DNA of 36,713 nt, taken from the NCBI GenBank assembly GCA_050946775.1, contig JBMNVL010000004.1:1-36713 (forward strand), given 5' to 3'. Both the position numbers and the translations under genes were made by a program. Positions 8,593-15,783 of the stretch are shown in pieces. Each line of letters starts with the position of its first letter. Within the stretch, counting starts at the first letter, position 1. The DNA comes from UMGS1474 sp050946775. Its GTDB lineage: Bacteria > Bacillota > Clostridia > Oscillospirales > Acutalibacteraceae. The notes under the pieces were generated by a model. That model ran no database searches. It was not told where the DNA came from and saw only the letters and a program-made list of their open reading frames with translations.

Positions 8593-9567
8593 GTGGAAGC
8601 TGTTAAAAATCTGGAACAGTACGGTCTGACCGACGAGGAGCTGTTCACCGTTATCGAGCACGACGAGCTGGAATCGGAAAAGATTACCGCGCCCCGGTAT
8701 TCGTACTGGCGCTCGGTTTTCCGGGTGTTCTTCCGCAAGAAGATCAACATCTTTATCCTGATCGTCATGGCGCTGCTTCTCATCTTTACCTATATCTACC
8801 CGATGCTGATCGACTACGATCCCTTCGCCAACATCTCCAACGCCGAGATGAAGCATCTGGCGCCCGGGGCGGCGATCGAAAAGATGGGCTTCAGCCTGCA
8901 CAGCATTCTGGGCACCGGCGACGCCGGTCAGCCCACCTTCGACGCCATCTGGAACGGCGCGCGCATTTCGGTGTCGCTGGCCTTCGTCTGCGCGGCGATC
9001 AACATGACGCTGGGCATTCTGGTGGGCGCCGTGTGGGGCTTTTCCAAGAAGGTCGATCTGGTGATGACCGAGGTGTTCAACATCATCGGCAACATCCCCT
9101 ACATCCTGCTGATCTCGGTGCTGGTGATGCTCTTCGCGCCCAGCTTCTGGACGATGGTCTTCGCTCTGACGGTGACCGGCTGGCTGGCGATCGCCTATTT
9201 CATCCGCACCCAGGTCATCATCATCCGCGACCGGGAGCACAACCTCGCCTCGCGGTGCCTGGGGACCCCGTTGATCCGCATCGCCTTCAAGAACATCCTG
9301 CCCTTTATGACCTCGGTCATCGTCACCTACGCCGCGGCGGAGATCCCCTCGTACATTTCCTACGAGGTGTTCCTCTCCTACATCGGCATGGGTCTGTCCG
9401 ATATGTCGCTGGGCCGGATGATCGAGCAGGCGCAAAACGCCATGGTCACCCCCGGCTGGGGCTTCGAGTTCTGGAGCCCGGTCGCCATAACCGCCATCAT
9501 CACCGTGTCGTTGTACGTGATGGGTCAGAATCTCGGCGATGCCTCTGACCCGCGTACCCATATGTAG
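8593..9567 (+). CDS. oppC: Opp-type ABC transporter permease, second subunit
   Basis: GTG 8593 starts 6 bases after the oppB stop, with GAGG at 8580-8583. The 324-residue product has normal OppC length. An N-terminal cytoplasmic stretch precedes TM1 (FILIVMALLLIFTYIY), then an external loop and five more helices. The coupling loop is recognisable but degenerate (REHNLASRCLGTPLIRIAFK), and the C-terminal segment PGWGFEFWSPVAITAIITV is typical of OppC/DppC. It pairs with OppB to form the membrane channel. This is the only subunit of the operon without an obvious architectural oddity. Confidence 0.9.
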   Translation: MEAVKNLEQYGLTDEELFTVIEHDELESEKITAPRYSYWRSVFRVFFRKKINIFILIVMALLLIFTYIYPMLIDYDPFANISNAEMKHLAPGAAIEKMGFSLHSILGTGDAGQPTFDAIWNGARISVSLAFVCAAINMTLGILVGAVWGFSKKVDLVMTEVFNIIGNIPYILLISVLVMLFAPSFWTMVFALTVTGWLAIAYFIRTQVIIIRDREHNLASRCLGTPLIRIAFKNILPFMTSVIVTYAAAEIPSYISYEVFLSYIGMGLSDMSLGRMIEQAQNAMVTPGWGFEFWSPVAITAIITVSLYVMGQNLGDASDPRTHM

Positions 9568-9576
9568 GAGGCGGCT

Positions 9577-11325
9577 ATGGACGAGAAAAAAGTACTGCTG
9601 TCGGTAAAGGATCTGGAGGTCAAATTCCGGGTCCGCGGCCGTATCCTGACGGCCATCCGCGGCATTTCGCTGGACATTTATGAAAACGAGTCCATCGCCA
9701 TCGTGGGCGAGTCGGGCTCGGGCAAATCGGTCTTTACCAAGACCTTCGCCGGCATGCTGGACGCCAACGGCTTTATCAGCAACGGCACCGTCGTCTTCAA
9801 CGACGACGAGCTGGCCGACACCACCGTGTCGCCCGGGCGAATCGGCCGGATGCTGATGAACCATACCCGCAAACGGCTGGACAAGGGCGCCAAAAAGGAG
9901 CTGGGCGCCGATATCTACCGCCAACTGGCCGATCTCAAGTCGATCCGCCGGCAAAAGGCGTCTCTGTCCGGGGAAGAGGAGGCGGCCTTCGACAAGGAGA
10001 TCAAGGAGATCCTCTTCCAGAAGACCGAGGCGAACAATCTCAAGCAAACGCTGGATCCCAAGGCGGACAAGGCGCAGATCGCCGAGCTGAACGGCAAGAT
10101 CAAGCGGTATGAGAGCGATCTCAAGACCCGCCAGGACGAAAAGAAGGCGTTGATCGCCAAGCGGGCGAAGGAGGTCAAGGCCGACGCCGCCTACAACGCC
10201 GCTTACAAAAAACAGGCGGCGGAGCTGACCGCGCAATACGGGCAGAAGATCCGCGGGGAGATCACCGACGAGACCCGTCGGCGGGACGAGGTGCTGGCCA
10301 AGGAGATTTACCTGTCGGTCGGCCGCCACGGACTGTTCCGCCGGCTGAAGCTGATGCACGGGCTGATCAAATCCTGCCGTCAGGCGATGGTGCAGGGGGA
10401 GGATCTCGACAGCGAAAGCGTGCGCAACGCCGTTTTCGACGACGTGGCGCTGCGGGTGCGGTATCTCGACGAGACGCCGGACACCCTGCACGGCGTGTGC
10501 GTCCTCAACCTGGCCAAGATCCGCGAGGCCGGCGACTGGAGCCAGATCCGCGGGCGTCGCATCGCGACGGTCTTCCAGGATCCCATGACCTCCCTCAACC
10601 CCATCATCACCATCGGCAAGCAGATCACCTCCATCATCCGCAAGCACCAGGACTGCTCGGAGATCGAGGCGCGTGAGCGGGCGCTGATCCTGATGAAGAA
10701 GGTGGGCATCCCCAACGCGGAAAACCGCTTTGACGATTACCCCTTCCAGTATTCGGGCGGTATGCGCCAGCGGATCGTCATCGCCATCGCGCTGTCCTGT
10801 CAGCCCAAGATTTTGATCTGCGACGAGCCGACCACCGCGCTGGACGTGACCATCCAGGCGCAGATCCTGGAGCTGCTCAAGGAGCTGCAGCAGGAATACA
10901 ACTACACCATCGTCTTCATCACCCACGATCTGGGCGTGGTGGCCAACGTCGCCGACCGGGTGGCGGTGCTTTACGCCGGCCAGATCGTCGAGCTGGGCAC
11001 GGTGGAGGAGATCTTCTACGATCCCCGCCATCCCTATACCTGGGCGTTGCTCAGCTCGCTGCCGCAGCTGGCGCAAAAGGATACCAAGCTGTATTCCATC
11101 ACCGGCACGCCGCCGTCGCTGTACAACAAGATCACCGGCGACGCCTTCGCGCCCCGCAATCCCTATTGCCTGCGGGTGGATACCCTGGAGGAGCCGCCGA
11201 TGTTCCCGGTCAGCGAGACCCACTTCGCCAAAACGTGGCTGCTGGATCCCCGGGCGCCCAAGATCGAAAAGCCGGAGATCATCCACGATACCCACGAAAA
11301 GCTGAAGAAAGCCTTTAACATTTGA
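9577..11325 (+). CDS. oppD: Opp-type ABC ATPase with ~230-residue insert
   Basis: The start ATG 9577 is preceded by GGAGG just after the oppC stop. The product is 582 residues, against about 330-350 normally. Walker A GESGSGKS is at 44-51, the Q-loop VFQDPMTSLNP at ~333, the signature YSGGMRQR at ~392, Walker B LICDEP with D416/E417, then the H-loop FITHDLG. In ordinary OppD the Q-loop is near residue 100, so about 230 residues are inserted between Walker A and the Q-loop (roughly 88-315). The insert is rich in Lys, Glu, Ala and Leu and looks like helical coiled coil. The C-terminal oligopeptide domain has RNPYC, so the usual Cys pairs of this tail are mostly lost. It should form the nucleotide-binding dimer with OppF. 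Confidence 0.9.
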   Translation: MDEKKVLLSVKDLEVKFRVRGRILTAIRGISLDIYENESIAIVGESGSGKSVFTKTFAGMLDANGFISNGTVVFNDDELADTTVSPGRIGRMLMNHTRKRLDKGAKKELGADIYRQLADLKSIRRQKASLSGEEEAAFDKEIKEILFQKTEANNLKQTLDPKADKAQIAELNGKIKRYESDLKTRQDEKKALIAKRAKEVKADAAYNAAYKKQAAELTAQYGQKIRGEITDETRRRDEVLAKEIYLSVGRHGLFRRLKLMHGLIKSCRQAMVQGEDLDSESVRNAVFDDVALRVRYLDETPDTLHGVCVLNLAKIREAGDWSQIRGRRIATVFQDPMTSLNPIITIGKQITSIIRKHQDCSEIEARERALILMKKVGIPNAENRFDDYPFQYSGGMRQRIVIAIALSCQPKILICDEPTTALDVTIQAQILELLKELQQEYNYTIVFITHDLGVVANVADRVAVLYAGQIVELGTVEEIFYDPRHPYTWALLSSLPQLAQKDTKLYSITGTPPSLYNKITGDAFAPRNPYCLRVDTLEEPPMFPVSETHFAKTWLLDPRAPKIEKPEIIHDTHEKLKKAFNI

Positions 11326-11339
11326 GGAGGGACACGGTT

Positions 11340-12677
11340 GTGAAAGAGAATAACGAAGCCGTCAAGGCCGAAAAACAGCCGCGCCGCTCCCATCTGCCGG
11401 AGCACGGCCCGATCGACGAGACCGGGCGGGAGGTGCTGCTGGAGGTCAAAAACGTCGACATCACCTTCGGCAAGGGCGACAACGCCGTGCGGGCGGTGAA
11501 GGACGCCAGCTTCAACATCTACAAGGGCGAGACCTTCTCGCTGGTGGGCGAGTCGGGCTCGGGCAAAACCACCATCGGCCGGGCGGTCATCCGGGTCAAT
11601 CCCTGCGCCGCCGGCGAGATCCGCTATAAGGGCGTGCGTATCTCGGGCAAGATCCCGCGCACCCTCGACCGGGAGGTCATCCGCAACATCCAGATGGTCT
11701 TCCAGGATCCCGCCGCTTCCCTCAACGAACGGGCCACGGTGGATTACATCGTGTCGGAGGGGCTGTACAACTTCCATCTGTACGAAAACGAGGCCGACCG
11801 GGTACGCAAGGTCGAGACCATGATCCACGAGGTGGGTCTGCTCCCCGAGCACCTGACCCGTTATCCCCACGAGTTTTCGGGCGGTCAGCGCCAGCGGATC
11901 GGTCTGGCGCGGGCGATGGTCATGGAGCCGGAGCTGGTGGTGGCCGACGAGCCGATTTCGGCGCTGGACGTGTCCATCCGGGCGCAGGTGCTCAATCTGC
12001 TGAAAAAGTTCCAGGCCGAGCGGGGCATCTCCTACCTGTTCATCGCCCACGATCTGTCGATCGTGCGGTTCATTTCCGACCGCATCGGCGTCATCTACAA
12101 GGGCAACATCGTGGAGGTCGCCGCCACCGACGAGCTGTTCGATTATCCGCTGCATCCGTATACCCGGTCGCTGATCTCGGCCATTCCGATCCCCGATCCG
12201 CGACTGGAGAAGAACAAGGTGCTGTTCACCTACGATCCGTCGATCCACGATTACAGCGAGGAAAAACCCACGCTGGTCAACATCGGCCACGATCACTACG
12301 TTTACGGCTCGGCGAAGGAGATCGAGGAATACAAGCGGGTGCGGGAGGAGAACGTGCCGCTGAAATCCATCAACATCGTCACGCCGGAGGAAAAAGCGGC
12401 GCACGACGCGGAGGACGCCCGTCAACGGGAGGAAAACGCCACCCTGTCGGGCAGCGACTATCTGCTGCAAAAGCCGGTGCACGATACCGGCAGCGTCTGG
12501 TATTCGGTGCTGTCCTTCCTGCTGCCCATCCTCGGCCTGATCGCGGCGTGGATTTTCCGCTCCAAGAACTACATCAGCAACTTCAAGGCCTGCCGCAAGG
12601 GGGCGTTGATCGGGCTTGGCTTTATCGCCGCCATCGTGGTGTTGTTCGCGGTGTTCCTGGGACTCGCCGTATTGTAG
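11340..12677 (+). CDS. oppF: Opp-type ABC ATPase with two C-terminal membrane helices
   Basis: GTG 11340 is 9 bases after the AGGAGG that overlaps the oppD stop. The 445-residue product has Walker A GESGSGKT at ~70, Q-loop MVFQDPAASLNE, signature FSGGQRQR at ~178, Walker B LVVADEP at ~200 and H-loop FIAHDLS. After the normal OppF end, an acidic linker leads to two hydrophobic segments at ~385-406 (YSVLSFLLPILGLIAAWIF) and ~421-445 (LIGLGFIAAIVVLFAVFLG). OppF proteins are normally peripheral and soluble, so this copy appears anchored in the membrane by its own tail. It is the last gene of the operon and is followed by a terminator. Confidence 0.9.
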   Translation: MKENNEAVKAEKQPRRSHLPEHGPIDETGREVLLEVKNVDITFGKGDNAVRAVKDASFNIYKGETFSLVGESGSGKTTIGRAVIRVNPCAAGEIRYKGVRISGKIPRTLDREVIRNIQMVFQDPAASLNERATVDYIVSEGLYNFHLYENEADRVRKVETMIHEVGLLPEHLTRYPHEFSGGQRQRIGLARAMVMEPELVVADEPISALDVSIRAQVLNLLKKFQAERGISYLFIAHDLSIVRFISDRIGVIYKGNIVEVAATDELFDYPLHPYTRSLISAIPIPDPRLEKNKVLFTYDPSIHDYSEEKPTLVNIGHDHYVYGSAKEIEEYKRVREENVPLKSINIVTPEEKAAHDAEDARQREENATLSGSDYLLQKPVHDTGSVWYSVLSFLLPILGLIAAWIFRSKNYISNFKACRKGALIGLGFIAAIVVLFAVFLGLAVL

Positions 12678-12682
12678 CATTC

Positions 12683-12718
12683 AAAAGCCGTGCGCCGGAT
12701 TTCGCCGCACGGCTTTTT
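12683..12718 (+). terminator. Intrinsic terminator of the opp operon
   Basis: AAAAGCCGTGCG (12683-12694) pairs with CGCACGGCTTTT (12706-12717), followed by a short T run. Confidence 0.9.
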
Positions 12719-12770
12719 GCGTTGCGAGCCGCACCCCGCGCATTCGCACCAACCGGCGGCGGGCAAACAT

Positions 12771-12846
12771 GGCTCCCTCTGACGGGTAGCGTTTGTGAGC
12801 GCCGCCGGGGGCGGAAGCAGCGAACAAAAAGCTGGCGCCGCGGTCG
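12771..12846. repeat. 76-bp direct repeat, copy 1
   Basis: Identical over 76 bases to 13066-13141, beginning GGCTCCCTCTGACGGG and ending CTGGCGCCGCGGTCG. The two copies bracket a separate palindromic element. The stretch 12719-13387 has no convincing gene and is built from repeats. Confidence 0.9.
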
Positions 12847-12894
12847 GCGATCGGTGAGCGCGTATGCGCCACAACGGAGCCGGGCACCGCAAGT

Positions 12895-13001
12895 GGGCCT
12901 GAGCTGTCGAGCGAAGCGAGACTGAGGGAGAGATAACGCGGCTGGTGGCAATCCCTCTCTCCCTCCGTCTTTCGCCTGATGGCGAAATCCACCTCAGGCC
13001 C
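12895..13001. repeat. 107-bp palindromic element between the 76-bp repeats
   Basis: Terminal inverted repeats GGGCCTGAG (12895-12903) and CTCAGGCCC (12993-13001) enclose a second inverted pair, GAGGGAGAGA (12924-12933) and TCTCTCCCTC (12956-12965). There is no coding signal inside. It resembles a miniature inverted-repeat element. Confidence 0.75.
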
Positions 13002-13065
13002 TCTTGCGGCGACCTTGTAGGGGAGGGGTTCCCCCTCCCTCCGTACAACCCGCCGGCGAGCGCAA

Positions 13066-13141
13066 GGCTCCCTCTGACGGGTAGCGTTTGTGAGCGCCGC
13101 CGGGGGCGGAAGCAGCGAACAAAAAGCTGGCGCCGCGGTCG
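13066..13141. repeat. 76-bp direct repeat, copy 2
   Basis: Exact copy of 12771-12846, 295 bases downstream. Confidence 0.9.
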
Positions 13142-13177
13142 AAAATGTTGCCCAGAATGACCATTCTTTTTACTGCG

Positions 13178-13206
13178 GTGTCATCCTGAGCGAAGCGAAG
13201 GATCTT
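13178..13206. repeat. Short dispersed repeat, GTCATCCTGAGCGAAGCGAA family
   Basis: GTCATCCTGAGCGAAGCGAA followed by GGATCTT. The same word recurs at 24147-24173, and a close variant lies inverted in the tandem array at 27111-27518. Confidence 0.8.
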
Positions 13207-13268
13207 ATCTTGCAAGCTCCCGGCGAACGCAAGGCTTCCCCTTGAGGGGGAGCTCCCGCGAAGCGGGT

Positions 13269-13330
13269 GATGAGGTGTAGCCGCCGCAGGCGGCGTAAAT
13301 GGGATTTGATCACCCCCTTGCCACCTCATC
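13269..13330. repeat. Palindromic repeat upstream of the ApbE-like gene
   Basis: GATGAGGTG (13269-13277) pairs with CACCTCATC (13322-13330) around an inner hairpin GCCGCCGCAGGCGGC. No promoter was seen between this element and the next gene. Confidence 0.65.
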
Positions 13331-13387
13331 CGCCCGCCGCGCTGCCGGGCCGCCGTTTTACACATTTCACCGACAGGAGGAAGAGCC

Positions 13388-14575
13388 ATGCCCCGAAACG
13401 ACAAGGTGCTCAGCGTAACGCTCGACAGCCGGCATATGCGGCTGCGGGTGATCTTCGCGGCGATCTTTTTCGTGATCGCTCTGGTCGCCATCGGCTGGGG
13501 ATTGCTGTCGCTGCTGCGGGAAGAGGGCGGCTGGGACGAGATCACCGCCGAGGGCAGCGTGGTGGAAAGCGTCGCCCAGGATATGACGCTGCAGTACCGG
13601 CTGGACGAGGCGATGTCCCGGGCGGAGCGCCGGCAGGTGACCGCCTGCTACACCGACGCGGCGGCGCGCGCCTGGCGGGTCTTCCATCCCGCGCGGGAAT
13701 ACGAGGGGATCGGCAATCTGGCGTCTCTCAACGCCCATCCCGGGGAATTCATCCGGCTGGAGCCGGAGCTGTACGCCGCGCTGGAGGCGCTGCGGGCGGC
13801 GGGTGACCGCACGGTGTTCCTCGGCCCGATCGGGGAGGAATACGCCGCGCTCTTCGCCGCCGGCGACGACGAGCTGGCGGCCGTCTACGATCCTTACGGC
13901 GACTCGGTCGAGAGCCAATATATGAAGCAGCTGATGACCTTTATCGCCGACGAGTCGGCGGTGTCGCTGGAGCTGAAGGACGGACAGGCGCGCCTGACGG
14001 TGTCCGACGCCTACCGGGCTTTTGCCGAGGAAAACGAGGTGAGCCGGTATCTCGACCTTTTGTGGATGAAAAACGCCTTCGCGGTCGATCTGGTTGCCGA
14101 CGCGCTGGTCAAGGGCGGCTTTGAGAAAGGCTATCTGGTCACCGCCGACGGGTTTATGCGCAATTTCTGCCGGGAGGACGCCTTCACGCTGGAGATCGCC
14201 CTGCGGCGGGAGAGGACGGCGGTCGTCGGGGGAGAGGTGGCGTACACCGCGCCGCTGGCGGCGCTGACGCTGCACGACGCGCCCTTCGGGGAAGCGGCGG
14301 CGGAGCGCTACTACACCTTTGCCGACGGCACGACCCGCACCGGCTACGTCGACCCGGCGGACGGGCTGTGCAAATCCGCCCTGCCCGATCTGACCCTGTA
14401 CAGCGACACCCGCACCTGCGGGCAGATCGCCCTGGCGGCGGCGCCGGTGTATATCGCCGATACCCTTGACGAGGCGGCGCTCAAGGCGCTGGCGAAGGAG
14501 GGGGTATACGCCGTTTACGAGAGCGCCGGTGAGCTGAAAACCACCGGCAAACCCGCCGATCTGAAAAAACCGTAA
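13388..14575 (+). CDS. Membrane-anchored ApbE-like protein, divergent
   Basis: ATG 13388 is 7 bases after AGGAGG. The product is 395 residues with one N-terminal membrane helix (VIFAAIFFVIALVAIGWGLL) and an external domain. The order of segments suggests a remote ApbE fold (FAD:protein FMN transferase): an early helical part with NLASLNAHPGEFIRLEPELY, a central LDLLWMKNAFAVDLVADAL resembling the ApbE G-x-AKGYAVD block, and a late TGYVDPADGLCKSALPDLTL resembling the H-x-DP-x-TG block. Key ApbE residues are changed: the expected GG-x-I after the central block reads DGFMRNF, and the His before DP is replaced. It may be a non-catalytic relative or use another substrate. The assignment rests on pattern only and is tentative. 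The gene is monocistronic with its own terminator. Confidence 0.5.
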   Translation: MPRNDKVLSVTLDSRHMRLRVIFAAIFFVIALVAIGWGLLSLLREEGGWDEITAEGSVVESVAQDMTLQYRLDEAMSRAERRQVTACYTDAAARAWRVFHPAREYEGIGNLASLNAHPGEFIRLEPELYAALEALRAAGDRTVFLGPIGEEYAALFAAGDDELAAVYDPYGDSVESQYMKQLMTFIADESAVSLELKDGQARLTVSDAYRAFAEENEVSRYLDLLWMKNAFAVDLVADALVKGGFEKGYLVTADGFMRNFCREDAFTLEIALRRERTAVVGGEVAYTAPLAALTLHDAPFGEAAAERYYTFADGTTRTGYVDPADGLCKSALPDLTLYSDTRTCGQIALAAAPVYIADTLDEAALKALAKEGVYAVYESAGELKTTGKPADLKKP

Positions 14576-14579
14576 TCCG

Positions 14580-14615
14580 CGGTGTTCCCAAATTGTGGGA
14601 ACACCGTGTTTTTTT
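14580..14615 (+). terminator. Intrinsic terminator after the ApbE-like gene
   Basis: CGGTGTTCCCA (14580-14590) pairs with TGGGAACACCG (14596-14606) around AATTG, with a 7-T run at 14609-14615. Confidence 0.92.
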
Positions 14616-14707
14616 CGGTAAAATCACGCAGAAAATCCCACCGGGGAAACGGGTTTTCGGCCAAGTCGACAGATGGTGAAAATCCGCCGGAAAAAACCGG
14701 GAAAATC

Positions 14708-14737
14708 TTGACATTCCGCCGACGGGTCTGTTATAAT
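14708..14737 (+). promoter_or_regulatory. Promoter of the HAD/mannosidase operon
   Basis: TTGACA (14708-14713), an 18-base spacer, TATAAT (14732-14737). Both boxes match consensus exactly, which predicts strong basal expression. Confidence 0.88.
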
Positions 14738-14777
14738 ACGACAGGCAATATCAAATAAAAGATAGGATGCGTGATCT

Positions 14778-15773
14778 ATGGACATTACCAAAACCATTCA
14801 CATCCCCGATCTGGGCGATATCGACGGCACCAGCGGCTTTCGTGCCCTGGAGGTGACCGAGGACGGCCGCTTCCAGGTGGGCAAGAACGGCGTCGTGGAC
14901 ATCGTGGAGACCGGCGACAGCAAGGTGGAGTTCGTCTCCTTCGGCGACAAGACCCTGGCCTGCGTCAAATCCGCCATCGCTTATCCGGTCTACTATCCGG
15001 TGCTGCCCGTCAGCCTGGAGCGCCCGGTCGAGACGGTGCTGATGGATCTCGACGGCACCACCGTGCGCAGCGAGGAATTCTGGATCTGGATCATCCAGAT
15101 GAGCGTCGCCAGCCTGCTGGGCAACCCGAAGTTCGAGCTGGAAGAGGCGGATATGCCCTTCGTGTCCGGCCACAGCGTGTCGGAGCATCTGCAGTACTGC
15201 ATCGACAAGTACTGCCCGGGCGAGTCGCTGGATCGCGCGCGCGATTTCTATTTTGAACATACCCATCGCGAGATGGAGGAGATCATGGCCGGCCGCGGCA
15301 AAGAGGGGGCGTTTACCCCCACCGTCGGCGTCAAGGATTTCCTGCTGGAGCTCAAGGGCATGGGCGTCAAGATCGGTCTGGTGACCTCCGGCCTGTACGA
15401 GAAGGCCTATCCCGAGATCAAGTCCGCCTTCCAGACGCTGGGCATGGGCGAACCCACCGATTTCTACGACGCCATCATCTCGGCCGGCTTCCCGCTGCGC
15501 AAGGGCTCGGTCGGCACCCTGGGCGAGCTGAGCCCCAAGCCCCATCCGTGGCTGTATTCCGAGACCTCCATCGTCGGTCTGGGCGCCAACTTCGCCAACC
15601 GCAACCGGGTCATCGGCATTGAGGACAGCGGCGCCGGCGTCTGCTCGGTGCGTCTGTCGGGCTACACCACCGTCGGTATCGCCGGCGGCAACATCATCGA
15701 AAGCGGCACCAAGCCGATGTGCAGCCAGTTCTGCAACAATTTCGAAGAGATCATGAAATTCATCAAAGGATAA
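14778..15773 (+). CDS. HAD-family hydrolase with N-terminal extension
   Basis: A 331-residue protein. HAD motif I is DLDGT with nucleophile D90 and acid D92. Motif II lies in VTSGLYEKAY, a conserved Lys in LRKGSVG or SPKPHPW, and motif IV in GIEDSGAGV. This order fits the beta-phosphoglucomutase/phosphatase-like branch with a helical cap inserted after motif I. The first ~85 residues are an extra beta-rich part (VTEDGRFQVGKNGVVDIVET) not found in ordinary HAD phosphatases. The stop is 10 bases before the next GTG, so the gene is co-transcribed with the GH38-like gene. A role in handling a phosphorylated sugar made by that partner is plausible; the substrate is unknown. The Shine-Dalgarno (AGGA) is weak. 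Confidence 0.8.
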   Translation: MDITKTIHIPDLGDIDGTSGFRALEVTEDGRFQVGKNGVVDIVETGDSKVEFVSFGDKTLACVKSAIAYPVYYPVLPVSLERPVETVLMDLDGTTVRSEEFWIWIIQMSVASLLGNPKFELEEADMPFVSGHSVSEHLQYCIDKYCPGESLDRARDFYFEHTHREMEEIMAGRGKEGAFTPTVGVKDFLLELKGMGVKIGLVTSGLYEKAYPEIKSAFQTLGMGEPTDFYDAIISAGFPLRKGSVGTLGELSPKPHPWLYSETSIVGLGANFANRNRVIGIEDSGAGVCSVRLSGYTTVGIAGGNIIESGTKPMCSQFCNNFEEIMKFIKG

Positions 15774-15783
15774 GGAGTGGATC

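Noticed and set aside
12548..13545. Several small frames in the 12.7-13.4 kb region
   Set aside because: They run through direct repeats and palindromes, in several frames on both strands, without start signals. The region is repeat DNA.
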